Assembly: GCF_016862315.1 (NCBI RefSeq)
Contig: NZ_BOMS01000017.1
Location: 1 to 64,000, forward strand
From: Actinoplanes palleronii
GTDB taxonomy: Bacteria > Actinomycetota > Actinomycetes > Mycobacteriales > Micromonosporaceae
Direction: 5' to 3'
Length of the DNA stretch: 64,000 nt
Position 1 is the stretch's first letter; each line of letters begins with the position of its first letter. Positions 1 through 8,526 of the stretch are shown piece by piece. Both the position numbers and the translations under genes were made by a program. The notes beneath the pieces are model-generated. The model worked only from the letters and a program-made list of their open reading frames with translations, was not told the DNA's origin and ran no database searches.

Positions 1-166
1 AGCTGATCAAGGCCGCGAGCTGATCAAGGCCGCGAGCTGATCAAGGCCGCGAGCTGATCAAGGCCGCGGGCCGGGCAAGACCGCAAGCTGATCAAGACCG
101 CGGGCCGGGCGAGACCGCGCTGGACCGGGCCGTGCGTCGGGCAAGACCGCGCTGATGAAGACCGCC
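1..166. repeat. 17-bp tandem repeat array, non-coding
   Basis: Four perfect copies of a 17-bp unit (AGCTGATCAAGGCCGCG) fill 1-68. Degenerate copies of the same period follow to about 166, such as GGCCGGGCAAGACCGCA and AGCTGATCAAGACCGCG. Because 17 is not a multiple of three, each reading frame passes through every phase and meets TGA on both strands, so the array cannot encode a protein. It lies just beyond the stop of the tetR gene and may extend left of the window. Confidence 0.85.
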
Positions 167-176
167 AGGCAAGAGC

Positions 177-194
177 TCTGATCGTACGATCAGA
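177..194. terminator. 18-bp palindrome at the 3' end of tetR
   Basis: TCTGATCGTACGATCAGA is a perfect palindrome that contains the stop codon of the minus-strand tetR. It may act as a short terminator stem or as a protein-binding site. No T-tract follows on the minus strand. Confidence 0.35.
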
Positions 195-777
195 AAAGAC
201 CGAAAGCGGTCAGCGCGGCATCCAGCATCTCCACCTGCTGCCTCGCGGGGAAAGCGGCCGGATCGGCGGCCCCGAACGCGGCGGCGCCCTCGGCCGTCGC
301 CATCAGCGCCAGCGCGGCCGTGGCGACCCGTGGTGCCGGCCAGTCCGGCGCGGCCGCCGCGGTGAGGCGTTCCACCCGGGTGCGCCAGGACCGGTTGTTC
401 CGGCGATGTTCCGCGATCAGCTCGTCGTCGGCGACCGCGGCCGCCAGGAAGCCCATCCAGACGATCGCCTCCTGCCGGGTCTGCTCGTCGGTGGACATGC
501 CCTGCAGCAGGACCGCGCGCAGCGCGTCCCGGGGCGTGCCGGCTTCGGCCTCCAGCGACTCGACCCGGGCCCGGGTGGTCTCGTGCAGCAGCCGCCGGGC
601 GTGCAGCAGCAGCGCGCGCCGGTTCGGGAAGCGGTGCATGACCAGGCCGGTGGTGCAGCCGGCGGCGGTGGCGACCGCGCGCACGGTGAGGCGTTCCAGG
701 CCCTGGGTGGCCAGCACGTCCCAGACCGCGCGGGACAGCGTCTCGCCCTGCGCGGAGCGGTCCGACGATCGTGACAT
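190..777 (-). CDS. TetR/AcrR-family transcriptional regulator
   Basis: Predicted 195-aa one-component repressor. Residues about 14-60 form the TetR helix-turn-helix, with the segment ATAAGCTTGLVMHRFPNR as recognition region; the rest is an all-helical ligand domain typical in length. The ATG at 777 has a strong GGAGGA ribosome site just upstream, so a longer frame reaching back through the divergent gene is discarded. It is divergent from the acetyltransferase at 844, and paired GTTAC/GTAAC half-sites lie in the 66-bp gap, so autoregulation and control of that gene are likely. The ligand is unknown. Confidence 0.85.
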   Translation of the reverse strand: MSRSSDRSAQGETLSRAVWDVLATQGLERLTVRAVATAAGCTTGLVMHRFPNRRALLLHARRLLHETTRARVESLEAEAGTPRDALRAVLLQGMSTDEQTRQEAIVWMGFLAAAVADDELIAEHRRNNRSWRTRVERLTAAAAPDWPAPRVATAALALMATAEGAAAFGAADPAAFPARQQVEMLDAALTAFGLF

Positions 778-805
778 GGATTGCTCCTCCGATTTCGGAA
801 CGGAT

Positions 806-825
806 GTTACCGTAACGTCTGTTAC
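806..825. promoter_or_regulatory. Candidate TetR operator between tetR and GNAT
   Basis: Three half-sites overlap as two inverted repeats: GTTAC-C-GTAAC (806-816) and GTAAC-GTCT-GTTAC (812-825). They sit in the centre of the divergent gap, the expected place for autoregulation by the TetR encoded at 190-777. The binding assignment is inferred. Confidence 0.55.
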
Positions 826-843
826 GACGAGAGCGGAGGCGTC

Positions 844-1395
844 ATGACCTGGACGATCGACGAGCGGGGCTGGACCGACCCGGCCGGCGCCGCGCTGCGG
901 CTGGCGCAGCGGGCCGAGCTGGACGAGCGCTACGGCTGCGACGACCACGAGCCGGGCGGCGCCCCCTCCGCGTCCGATATCGATCTCTTCCTGGTGGCAT
1001 TCGACGACAACGTGGCATTCGACGAGAACGTGGCGTCCGGCGACGGCGTGGGGGCCGACGACAACGTGGCGTCCGGCGACAGGGTGGCGCTCGACAAGGC
1101 CGAGAGCGGGGTTGCGGTCGGGTGCGGCGCGCTTCGCCGGCTCGGTGAGCACAGCGCCGAGGTCAAGCGGATGTACGTGGCGCCGGGCAGCCGCGGCTCC
1201 GGCGTGGCGGCCGCGATCCTGCGCGCGCTCGAGGCGGCCGCGGTGCGGCGGGGATGGACGACGCTGCGGCTGGAGACCGGCACGGCGCAGCCCGACGCGA
1301 TCCGGTTCTACCAGCGCGAGGGCTACCGGGAGATCCCGCTCTACGGCGTCTACGCGGGCTCGGAGATCTCCCGTTGCTTCGAGAAGAGCCTATGA
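844..1395 (+). CDS. GNAT acetyltransferase with a six-residue repeat insertion
   Basis: Predicted 183-aa N-acetyltransferase using acetyl-CoA; acceptor unknown. The C-terminal half carries the GNAT core, with motif A around VKRMYVAPGSRGSGVAAAIL and motif B around IRFYQREGYRE. The start at 844 has GGAGG 5 nt upstream. Residues 52-87 are six tandem copies of a six-residue unit (AFDDNV, AFDENV, ASGDGV, GADDNV, ASGDRV, ALDKAE). They interrupt the hairpin between strand FLVA and strand VAVGCGALRR, where relatives have a short turn. The stop overlaps the end of the convergent marR gene by 6 bp. Confidence 0.85.
   Translation: MTWTIDERGWTDPAGAALRLAQRAELDERYGCDDHEPGGAPSASDIDLFLVAFDDNVAFDENVASGDGVGADDNVASGDRVALDKAESGVAVGCGALRRLGEHSAEVKRMYVAPGSRGSGVAAAILRALEAAAVRRGWTTLRLETGTAQPDAIRFYQREGYREIPLYGVYAGSEISRCFEKSL
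997..1104 (+). repeat. 18-bp in-frame tandem repeat inside GNAT gene
   Basis: Six 18-bp units encode degenerate hexapeptides of form A-x-[DG]-D-x-V. The unit length keeps the frame. It looks like replication-slippage growth of one surface turn. Confidence 0.8.
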
Positions 1396-1884
1396 CTCCG
1401 TGGCCATCGCGGAGAACGCGGCGGCCAGCCGGTCCAGGTCCAGCCCGCCCAGGTGGTCGAAGATGTGCCGCCGCACGCTGGCCAGATGTGTCGGCCACGC
1501 CTCCCGCAGCCGGTCCAGCCCGCGCCCGGTGAGCACCGCGTTCGCCCCGCGCGCGTCCTGGACGCACCGGATCCGTTCCAGGTAGCCGAGCGACTCCAGC
1601 TTGGCGGCCAGCCGGGTCATCCCGCTCAGCGACATGTCGCAGGCCGCGGCGAGCTCGCTCATCCGCATCTGCTGGTCCGGCGTCTCGGAGAGGTGGCGCA
1701 GCACGGAGTATTCGCTGGCGGACATCCGTTGCTCGCGGGTCAGGTCGGCGTCCAGGGCCCGCGGCATGACGAGCAGGAACCGGCCGAGCGCGCGCATCAC
1801 CGCTTCCTCCGCCGGGCTCAGCGGGTCGAGGGGTCCGGGGGCTGGTGGCATGCCAGTGATCGTACGGCGGGGGCGCACGCCCAT
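1390..1884 (-). CDS. MarR-family transcriptional regulator
   Basis: Winged-helix regulator of 164 aa, or 153 aa if ATG 1851 is used. Visible family features are the helix SASEYSVLRHLSETPDQQMR, the recognition helix in CDMSLSGMTRLAAKLESLGYL, and the wing with R-x-x-x-D-x-R in RCVQDARGANAVLT. The ATG at 1884 has GGAG about 11 nt upstream; ATG 1851 has no clear ribosome site. It is divergent from the exported G5 protein at 2047, which is a possible target. The ligand is unknown. Confidence 0.8.
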   Translation of the reverse strand: MGVRPRRTITGMPPAPGPLDPLSPAEEAVMRALGRFLLVMPRALDADLTREQRMSASEYSVLRHLSETPDQQMRMSELAAACDMSLSGMTRLAAKLESLGYLERIRCVQDARGANAVLTGRGLDRLREAWPTHLASVRRHIFDHLGGLDLDRLAAAFSAMATES

Positions 1885-2046
1885 GACCTGCCGTTCTCCG
1901 GGGGAGAAAGGGCGTTCGGGTTCGGTTACGGCCGGGCCGGTCAGCATTTCGGGGGACCTCAGGACGCTTGCCTTCAGCTCCGGACAAGTCACAATGCTTT
2001 GGTGCAAAACCAGACAACTAGTGACTCTTGGCAGCATCTGCTCGAA

Positions 2047-2985
2047 ATGCCACGAAAGTCTTGGTGGGCCCGTCTGCCGTTCGGTGTCCGGATGGTTGCC
2101 AGTGCCGGCGCGGTGGCGGTGCTCGTCGGCGGAGGCGTGGCCGGAGCGATCACGCTGACCACCGACGATGCCCACGTCGCGACGGCCGAGCAGGCGATGG
2201 CCGCCGATCCGGGCGCCGCGCACCTGATGGACGACCCGGAGATCGTCAGCCGGGAGGCGGCGGCCGCCGAGCCGCTGCCCCAGCGGGGTGCGCACGTCCC
2301 GGTGCAGCCGCAGCCGCCGGCCGTCGACGACATGGCGGGGACCGCGGCGAGCCCCGGTGCCACCGCGAGCGCGAGCGCCGGAACCGCCGGGACCGCCGCG
2401 GAGACCGGGGCCGAGCTGCGCCGGGTCCGGGCCGAGGACCCGGCCGACCGGACCGGGCCGCGCGCGCCGCGCACCCCGGCGACGCGGGCGCCGGACGAGC
2501 GGAAGAAGCCGAAGGCCGCGGCGACCAGCCCGGCCAAGGCCGGTCCGGTGATCACCACCCGGACCGACGTGGAGACCCGGGCGCTGCCGTTCCGCACCCG
2601 CCTGGTCCGGGACGATCTGCTGCCGTACGGCTTCCGGAAGGTGCAGTCGCCGGGCACGCCGGGCGAGGAGACCACCCGCTACCTGGTCACCCTCGTCGAC
2701 GGGAAGCCGAGCGACCGGCGGCTGCTGGACACCACGGTGACCCGCCGCCCGGAGCCGCGCGTGGTGGTCTTCGGGGTGCAGGACGAGGAGTGCACGCTGA
2801 ACCTGTGTGTGCCGCTCGGCCGGGCCGCGTGCCCGGACGCCCGGACCGTGCCGGACGCGCCCGCGCCGGTCAGGCCGGCCCCGGTCGCCGGGACCGGGCC
2901 GCTCACCGTCACCGCCGAGGATCTCTCGCTGTTCGACCCGGAGACGCTTGCCGACGTACGACTCGAGCCGGCCACCGTGTGCTGA
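2047..2985 (+). CDS. Exported G5-domain protein
   Basis: A 312-aa protein of unknown role. A short basic N-terminus and a hydrophobic stretch (residues about 13-35) give a signal peptide or membrane anchor. A low-complexity Ala/Pro/Thr linker follows. Residues about 167-245 match a G5 domain, with the pattern PF-x(5)-x-D-x-LPYG, PGTPGEETTRYLVTLVDGK and TTVTRRPEPRVVVFG seen in resuscitation factors and cell-wall enzymes. G5 domains are thought to bind sugars or cell wall. The C-terminal part holds four cysteines, the last being the final residue. ATG 2047 lacks a strong ribosome site; an in-frame GTG lies 14 codons upstream. Confidence 0.65.
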   Translation: MPRKSWWARLPFGVRMVASAGAVAVLVGGGVAGAITLTTDDAHVATAEQAMAADPGAAHLMDDPEIVSREAAAAEPLPQRGAHVPVQPQPPAVDDMAGTAASPGATASASAGTAGTAAETGAELRRVRAEDPADRTGPRAPRTPATRAPDERKKPKAAATSPAKAGPVITTRTDVETRALPFRTRLVRDDLLPYGFRKVQSPGTPGEETTRYLVTLVDGKPSDRRLLDTTVTRRPEPRVVVFGVQDEECTLNLCVPLGRAACPDARTVPDAPAPVRPAPVAGTGPLTVTAEDLSLFDPETLADVRLEPATVC

Positions 2986-2999
2986 ATTAGGGTGACGTC

Positions 3000-3833
3000 A
3001 TGGCACTTTCCGACGCCGCGCTGACCGAGATGGCTCAGCAGCTGGCGACCGTGCCCGGCGTGGTCGGGGTCGTGCTCGGGGGCAGCCGGGCCCGGCAGAC
3101 CCACGCGCCGGAGTCCGACACCGATCTGGGCCTGTACTACCGGGCGCCGTTCGACACCGTCCGGCTCGGCGAGCTGGCGGTCGCGGTGGCCGGTGATCGG
3201 GCCCGGGTCACCGCGCCCGGCGAGTGGGGCCCGTGGGTGGACGGCGGCGGCTGGCTGCGGATCGACGACCACCCGGTCGACTGGATCTACCGGGACCTGG
3301 ACCGGGTGCGGCGCTGCTGGGCCGACGCGGAGCAGGGCCGGTACGCGTTCCACGTGCAGGCCGGCCACCCGCTCGGGGTGCCGGACTTCGCGTACCCCGG
3401 TGAACTGGCCCTGAGTCGCATCCTCGCCGATCCGACCGGCGAGCTCGGCGACCTGCGGCGTCGCGTGCTGGTTTTCCCGAGACCGCTGGCCGAGGCCCTG
3501 GTGGCCGGGCTGTGGGAGGCGGACTTCCTGGTCGGCCTGGCCCGCAAGGCGGTGTCCCGGTTCGACACCGGGTACGTCGCCGGGTGCCTGTTCCGGCTGG
3601 CCGGGGTGTGCGCGCACGCGCTGCACGGCGCGGCCGGCCAGTGGCTGATCAACGAGAAGGGCGCGGTGGCCGCGGCCGGGCGGCTGCCGGGCGCGCCGGC
3701 GAAGTTCCAGGAGCGGGTGGACGCCGCGTTCGCCGCGATCAACAACGATCCGCTGCATCTGACGCTCGCGATCGACATCGCCGCCGATCTGGTCCTGGAG
3801 ACGACCGAGGCCTGCGCGATGATGTTGCGATGA
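3000..3833 (+). CDS. Nucleotidyltransferase-fold protein
   Basis: A 277-aa protein whose N-terminus has the polymerase-beta superfamily signature. GGSRARQ (residues about 27-33) is followed by SDTDLG, giving G-S-x(10)-D-x-D with the two metal-binding aspartates. The helical C-terminal part resembles the substrate-binding domain of small-molecule nucleotidyltransferases (DUF4037-like). The natural acceptor is unknown. Its stop overlaps the next start as ATGA, so it is translationally coupled to the S51 peptidase. Confidence 0.75.
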   Translation: MALSDAALTEMAQQLATVPGVVGVVLGGSRARQTHAPESDTDLGLYYRAPFDTVRLGELAVAVAGDRARVTAPGEWGPWVDGGGWLRIDDHPVDWIYRDLDRVRRCWADAEQGRYAFHVQAGHPLGVPDFAYPGELALSRILADPTGELGDLRRRVLVFPRPLAEALVAGLWEADFLVGLARKAVSRFDTGYVAGCLFRLAGVCAHALHGAAGQWLINEKGAVAAAGRLPGAPAKFQERVDAAFAAINNDPLHLTLAIDIAADLVLETTEACAMMLR

Positions 3834-4576
3834 CCGCGGACATTCCCACCATTCTCGCCACCAGCGCCGGTTTCCAGCGCGGGCGGCACGGCCTCTTCGA
3901 CCTCCGGCCGGGCCGGATCCACCGCTTCGCCGCGGAGCTGGCCGACGCGGCCGCCGCCCCGAAGATCTGCGTGCTGGCCCAGGCGACCGGCGACCCGGAC
4001 AGCCGGATCGGCGCGTTCTACTCGGCGTTCGCCGGGACCGAGTTCACCATGTCCCACCTGCAGTTGTTCCCGATGCCGAACATCGACGACATCCGTGCGC
4101 ACCTGCTCGCCCAGGACGTCATCTGGGTGGACGGCGGCAGCGTGGCGAACCTCTGCGCGGTCTGGCGGGTGCACGGGCTGGACGAGATCCTGCACGAGGC
4201 ATGGCAGGCCGGCGTCGTGATGAGCGGCGTGTCGGCCGGCTCGATCTGCTGGCACACCGGCGGCAGCACCGACAGTTACGGGCTGGACCTGCGCGGCTTC
4301 ACCGACGGGTTGGGCTGGCTGCCGTACAGCAACGGCGTGCACTACGACGCCGAGGCGCAGCGCCGGCCGAAGATGCACGAGCTGATCGGCGACGGAACCC
4401 TGTCGGACGGCTTCGCCACCGACGACGGCGCGGGGCTGGTGTACCGGGGCACCTCACTGGAGGAGGTCGTCGCAGACCGCGAAGGACCTCTGGGGTACGA
4501 ACTGAAGCGCGCCGCCGACGGTTCCGTGGTCGAGACGCCGCTGCCCACCCGGCTCCTGCCGGACTACCCGCGCTGA
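3830..4576 (+). CDS. Peptidase S51 (dipeptidase E-like)
   Basis: A 248-aa cytosolic serine hydrolase of the dipeptidase E/cyanophycinase clan. The nucleophile elbow is GVSAGSICWH, with serine after Gly-Val. The strand QDVIWVDGGSVANLC before it is typical of family S51, which cleaves Asp-X dipeptides or related isopeptides. It shares an ATGA overlap with the preceding nucleotidyltransferase. Length fits the family. The substrate is not predictable here. Confidence 0.8.
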   Translation: MTADIPTILATSAGFQRGRHGLFDLRPGRIHRFAAELADAAAAPKICVLAQATGDPDSRIGAFYSAFAGTEFTMSHLQLFPMPNIDDIRAHLLAQDVIWVDGGSVANLCAVWRVHGLDEILHEAWQAGVVMSGVSAGSICWHTGGSTDSYGLDLRGFTDGLGWLPYSNGVHYDAEAQRRPKMHELIGDGTLSDGFATDDGAGLVYRGTSLEEVVADREGPLGYELKRAADGSVVETPLPTRLLPDYPR

Positions 4577-4588
4577 CCGGCCGGGGGC

Positions 4589-4747
4589 TCAGGGCAGCGC
4601 GACGGTGACCAGGCCGACGAGCACCGCGGAGAGCAGCAGTGCCAGCGCGAGGACCGGGACCATCGCCGGTGGCGTGCGGCTGAGGTCGCTGCCGAACGGT
4701 TCGCGGCTCGGCATGGGGGTCAGCGGCTTCGGGAACTGAGCCAGCAC
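4589..4747 (-). CDS. Small single-pass membrane protein
   Basis: A 52-aa frame starting at GTG 4747 with GGAGG 8 nt upstream. The N-terminal 25 residues are polar and proline-rich; the C-terminus is one hydrophobic helix (MVPVLALALLLSAVLVGLV) ending two residues before TVALP. The strong ribosome site and clean membrane segment support it being real. It is convergent with the S51 gene (12-bp gap). Function unknown. Confidence 0.5.
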   Translation of the reverse strand: MLAQFPKPLTPMPSREPFGSDLSRTPPAMVPVLALALLLSAVLVGLVTVALP

Positions 4748-4947
4748 CGGTGATCGCCTCCGGGATGCGGTGAATATCGATGGATGATGGTGAACCTCCC
4801 CGGTAGCATGCGCGGGCCCGGTGGGGCCAGCAATGGTTACTGGTGAGTAACCGTCGGCGCTGCTGCCGAAGTGGCACGTCATCTCCACCGATCGGCTGCC
4901 GACCCCTCGGTCGAACAGCCGTCCCGGAGGCGGTCGGTGGGTGTCCG

Positions 4948-5310
4948 TCAGGCCGCGAAGTTCAGGATGACCTGGTGCACGTGGTGGGCCTTCTCCGTGC
5001 CGCGGAACTCGATCTCGTAGATGTGCGTGCCCACCGTGATCGCGATCTCGCCGCTGGAGAAGAACTGGCCGGCCCAGCTCTTGTTGCTGACCACGCTCAC
5101 CGCGCTCACCTTGGAGTACGGGACGCTGGTGATGGCGAACTTCTTACCGACGAAGGACTTGTCCTGGATGATGATCCGCCGGTTGGTGAGACCGATGAAA
5201 CCGGTGCCGGCGCCGATCGCGTCGTACACCGCGATGATCGTCTCGCCGTCGAGCAGGCCGCTCTGGATCTGCTCCAGCTGACCCTTGTTGTCGTATGCGA
5301 CGTCAGTCAT
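4948..5310 (-). CDS. Bacterial PH-domain protein
   Basis: A 120-aa soluble protein built of one bacterial PH-like beta-barrel. A helix is followed by strands such as ETIIAVYDAIGAG, GFIGLTNRRIIIQDKSF, KFAITSVPYSKVSAVSVV and EIAITVGTHIYEIEFR, then a terminal helix HHVHQVILNF. The motif G-x-x-x-L-T-N-R-R-x-I is typical of YokE/bPH domains. The domain probably mediates protein or lipid contacts; no catalytic residues are seen. Confidence 0.75.
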   Translation of the reverse strand: MTDVAYDNKGQLEQIQSGLLDGETIIAVYDAIGAGTGFIGLTNRRIIIQDKSFVGKKFAITSVPYSKVSAVSVVSNKSWAGQFFSSGEIAITVGTHIYEIEFRGTEKAHHVHQVILNFAA

Positions 5311-5334
5311 GCGGCGCAGCGTAGTCCGCGACGA

Positions 5335-5649
5335 TCAGGGGCGTTCGAGCACGGTGCGATAGAAGTCCTCGATCCGGGCCGCCAGCGTGACCTCACCGTC
5401 GGTGAGTGCATCGCCGTCCCGGTCACCCAGACAGATCTGGGTGTGCCCCTCGACGCGCCGGATGCTCGGCCGGATCGACAGCGTGTCCGCGGCGACCTGG
5501 ATCCGTTCGGTCAGGGCGGCGTGCTGACTGTCGTCGCACGCGAGATCGCGGCGCAGCTGCACGCCGTCCCGGGTCCATCCGCCCAACTGTGCGAGGGCGT
5601 CGCTCAGATAGTCGGAGCCGGTAGTGGATCGGCGTTTTCTAGCCCGCAT
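5335..5649 (-). CDS. Pterin-4a-carbinolamine dehydratase-like protein, active site altered
   Basis: A 104-aa protein aligning by eye with pterin carbinolamine dehydratase: LGGWTRDGVQLRRDLA (strand pair), a helix LTERIQVAADTL, then the last strand and helix ending TDGEVTLAARIEDFY. In active enzymes the helix is followed by a paired histidine (H-H-x-P). Here the segment reads LSIRPSIRR, with no histidine pair. It may be a structural homologue without dehydratase activity. ATG 5649 has a G-rich ribosome site. It is divergent from the Nudix gene across a 182-bp gap. Confidence 0.55.
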   Translation of the reverse strand: MRARKRRSTTGSDYLSDALAQLGGWTRDGVQLRRDLACDDSQHAALTERIQVAADTLSIRPSIRRVEGHTQICLGDRDGDALTDGEVTLAARIEDFYRTVLERP

Positions 5650-5831
5650 GGCCGCACCCCCCGAAGCGTTGTTGCCGGCTTGTGGCCGAACTGTCGCCGT
5701 GTCGTCATGGTCGGTACGCACAGTCTTGCCCGTTGGGACAGCCATGTCCACGCCCACATATCCGTGTTTGGGGGACGATCGGGGCGGCTCGGGCAACCTG
5801 ATCGGAGAAGTTTTGTGCGATCTTGGATGCC

Positions 5832-6254
5832 ATGCCGTCGGAACAGTACGTCAAGGCCCCGCAGTCACCCAGGGTGATTGTCGCGGCGGTGATCATCGCA
5901 GCCGGGCAGGTGCTCGCCTGCCAGCGCAGTGCCCCGCCGGAAGCGGCCGGGAAGTGGGAGTTCCCCGGGGGCAAGGTCGAGCCCGGGGAGACCGACCAGC
6001 AGGCCCTGGCCCGCGAGTGCGTCGAGGAGCTCGGCATCGCGGTCCGGGTCGGCGCGCGGGTCGGCCCGGACGTGCCGCTGGCACACGGCCGGGCCGTGCT
6101 CCGGGTGTACGCCGTCGACGTGCTCGACGACGGCGTCCCGGCGGCGCTGGAGCACTCCGCCCTGCGGTGGCTGGCCGCCGACCAGCTGGACAGCGTCCCG
6201 TGGCTGCCCGCGGACGTCCCGATCGTGGCGGAGCTCCCCGGATTACTCGCCTGA
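5832..6254 (+). CDS. Nudix hydrolase (MutT-like)
   Basis: A 140-aa pyrophosphohydrolase. The Nudix box G-x5-E-x7-R-E-x2-E-E-L-G-I is complete (GGKVEPGETDQQ then ARECVEELGI). The flanking FPGG and short length resemble MutT/CTP pyrophosphohydrolase sanitising enzymes that hydrolyse damaged or excess nucleoside triphosphates. ATG 5832 is taken; an in-frame TTG at 5823 lies nearer a GGAGAAG element. It overlaps the convergent ligase gene by 12 bp. Confidence 0.85.
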   Translation: MPSEQYVKAPQSPRVIVAAVIIAAGQVLACQRSAPPEAAGKWEFPGGKVEPGETDQQALARECVEELGIAVRVGARVGPDVPLAHGRAVLRVYAVDVLDDGVPAALEHSALRWLAADQLDSVPWLPADVPIVAELPGLLA

Positions 6255-7778
6255 GTACTGCTTGCGCAGCTCCCGCTTGAGCACCTTCATGCTGGGCCCG
6301 AGCGGGAGCGACTCGGCGAACCGCACCTGACGCGGGTACTTGTGCTTGCCCAGGCGCTCACGCGACCAGTCGATCAGCTCCTGCTCGGTGAGCGCCGCGT
6401 CCTCCCGCACGATCACCGCGCAGATCTCCTCGCCGTGCACCTCGTCGGCCACGCCGATCACCGCGACCTGCTGGATCGCCGGGTGCCGGGCGATGACCTC
6501 CTCGACCTCGCGCGGATAGACGTTGAAGCCGCCCCGGATGATCAGATCCTTGGTCCGGTCGACGATGCTGATGAAGCCCTCGGCGTCCCGGACCCCCAGG
6601 TCACCGGTGCGGAACCAGCCGTCGACGATGGCCTCCGCGGTCGCCTCCGGCCGGTTCAGATAACCGGCGAACACGTTGTGCCCGCGGATCACGATCTCGC
6701 CCAGCTCGCCGTCGGGCAGGAACTCGATGCTCTCCGGCACCTCCGGGCGGGCGATCTCCACCTCGACGCCCCAGATCGGGTGGCCGACGGTGCCGGCCTT
6801 GGCGCCGAACGCCGGCTGGTTCGTGGTCGCGGTCGGCGACGTCTCGGACAGGCCGTAGCCCTCCCAGATGTGCGAGCCGAACGCCTCGGCGAACCGCTCC
6901 AGCACCGCCACCGGCAGCGACGCCCCGCCGGACACGCAGAGCTTGAGCTTCGGCAGCTGCTCCGCCTTGGCCGCGGCCTCCAGCAGCCCGATGTACATCG
7001 TCGGCACGCCGTGGAAGATCGTCACGTTCTCCCGCAGGATCAGGTCGATCGCCGCCTCGCCGGAGAACCGCGGCAGCAGCACCAGCGTGCCGCCCAGCCG
7101 GAACGTCGCGTTCATCCCGACCGTCTGGCCGAACGTGTGGAACAGCGGCAGGCAGCCCAGCACGACGTCGTCGCCGGTGAGCGGGTGCACGTCGAACACG
7201 TTGATCGCGGCGTTCATCACCAGGTTGAGGTGGGTGAGCAGCGCGCCCTTCGGCTTGCCGGTGGTGCCGCTGGTGTAGAGGATCACCGCGACGTCCTCGG
7301 CCTCCCGGGTCACGTAGGTGCGCAGCGCCGGAACCGTGGCGGACACCTCCTCCAGGCGCCGCGGCGGGGCCGGCAGCTCGGGCAGCGGGCCGACGTTGAC
7401 CAGCGGGGTCTGCGCGATCTGCGCCGCGCCCGCGCCGACCTGCAGGAACGCGGAGTGCGTGACGATCAGGTCGGCCTGGCTGTCGGTGAGGACGTAGGCC
7501 ACCTCCTCCGGGGTCAGCAGCAGCGAGACCGGGACCACCCGGGCACCCACCGCCAGCGCCGCGTAGTAGACCCGCGGGAAGTCGGCCACGTTCGGGATCA
7601 TCACGGCGACCGTGCTGCCCGGGCCGACGCCCAGTTCGCGCAGGCCGGCCGCGTACACCCGGGACTGTTCCCACAGCTCGTGGTAGGTGATCCGGGCGCC
7701 CGCGTCGATGACCGCGACCTTCTCGGGGTAGCGCCGGGCGCTCTCCGCGAGAACGGTGGCCAGGGACAGAGTCGTCAT
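6243..7778 (-). CDS. Fatty-acyl/carboxylic acid-CoA ligase (ANL superfamily)
   Basis: A 511-aa enzyme that activates a carboxylic acid as acyl-AMP and then acyl-CoA. Motifs in order: P-loop YTSGTTGKPKG (about 168-178), GYGLSETSP, GWFRTGDLG, the hinge DRTKDLIIRGGFNVYPREVE, and the C-terminal lysine region PSMKVLKREL. The usual glycine before the catalytic lysine is methionine. ATG 7778 has a GGGAG site. It is divergent from the tetR-ALDH-ADH operon, and with the SDR/ACAD island nearby it may supply the CoA ester of a catabolic substrate. Chain length cannot be read from sequence. Confidence 0.88.
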   Translation of the reverse strand: MTTLSLATVLAESARRYPEKVAVIDAGARITYHELWEQSRVYAAGLRELGVGPGSTVAVMIPNVADFPRVYYAALAVGARVVPVSLLLTPEEVAYVLTDSQADLIVTHSAFLQVGAGAAQIAQTPLVNVGPLPELPAPPRRLEEVSATVPALRTYVTREAEDVAVILYTSGTTGKPKGALLTHLNLVMNAAINVFDVHPLTGDDVVLGCLPLFHTFGQTVGMNATFRLGGTLVLLPRFSGEAAIDLILRENVTIFHGVPTMYIGLLEAAAKAEQLPKLKLCVSGGASLPVAVLERFAEAFGSHIWEGYGLSETSPTATTNQPAFGAKAGTVGHPIWGVEVEIARPEVPESIEFLPDGELGEIVIRGHNVFAGYLNRPEATAEAIVDGWFRTGDLGVRDAEGFISIVDRTKDLIIRGGFNVYPREVEEVIARHPAIQQVAVIGVADEVHGEEICAVIVREDAALTEQELIDWSRERLGKHKYPRQVRFAESLPLGPSMKVLKRELRKQYSGE

Positions 7779-7834
7779 GCTGGGCTCCCTCGGGTCTTCA
7801 ACTCTTGGAGTGATGTACGTCGCAGCTTCCGCAT

Positions 7835-7853
7835 AAACTAGCGGCGTAAGTTT
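7835..7853. promoter_or_regulatory. Candidate TetR operator between acyl-CoA ligase and tetR
   Basis: Inverted repeat AAACT-N9-AGTTT lies in the 118-bp divergent gap between the ligase (start 7778) and tetR (start 7897). Its position suits a regulator shutting off both directions. This is inferred. Confidence 0.5.
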
Positions 7854-7896
7854 TTGCGCGTCCAGTGTTGATTTCTGATTTCCAGGGAGTTGCCAG

Positions 7897-8526
7897 ATGG
7901 CTCGGCCCCGGCAGGCGCTGCTCACCCGTGAGCGCATCGTCGAGGCTGCCGCCACGCTGATCGACGCGGAGGGGCTCGACGCGCTGTCGATGCGGCGGCT
8001 CGCCACCGAGCTCGGCGTGCAGGGCCCGTCGCTCTACAACCACTTCGCCACCAAGGCCGAGATCGTCGACGCGGTCGCCGAGTCGGTGGTGGCCGAGGTG
8101 GACATCGGGGTGTTCGCCGACTGCGACTGGCGGGAGGGGCTGCGGCTCTGGGCGAAGTCGTACCACGCGGTGCTCGCCGCCCACCCGCAGATCATCCCGG
8201 TGCTGGCCACCGGGCCGGGCCGCCGGCCGCACGGGCTGGCGATGGCCGAGGCGGTGTACGGCGCGCTGATCGACGCCGGCTGGTCGCGGTCCCGGGCCAC
8301 CCACATCGGCGCGCTGATGCGCTATCTGATCACCGGCTCCGCGCTCGGCTCGTTCGCGCTCGGTTTCGAGAACGACCCGGATCTCTACGAACGCTATCCG
8401 CACCTGCACCGCGCCCACGAGCTGGCGGCACACCGCGCCGCGGTCGACGAGGGCGCGTTCGCACTCGGGCTGGACGTGCTGCTCGCCGGCCTGTCCGACC
8501 ACTACGACCAGGGGGTACGCCGATGA
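7897..8526 (+). CDS. TetR-family regulator (TetR_C-type)
   Basis: A 209-aa repressor. The N-terminal HTH is textbook: [22 protein letters not shown] then [18 protein letters not shown]. The ligand domain resembles the TetR class C-terminal fold ([20 protein letters not shown]). AGGGAG lies 7 nt before ATG 7897. The stop overlaps the aldehyde dehydrogenase start (ATGA), so it heads a three-gene operon. It probably also controls the divergent ligase. The effector is likely an acyl-CoA, aldehyde or related compound, which is inference. Confidence 0.87.
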   Translation: MARPRQALLTRERIVEAAATLIDAEGLDALSMRRLATELGVQGPSLYNHFATKAEIVDAVAESVVAEVDIGVFADCDWREGLRLWAKSYHAVLAAHPQIIPVLATGPGRRPHGLAMAEAVYGALIDAGWSRSRATHIGALMRYLITGSALGSFALGFENDPDLYERYPHLHRAHELAAHRAAVDEGAFALGLDVLLAGLSDHYDQGVRR

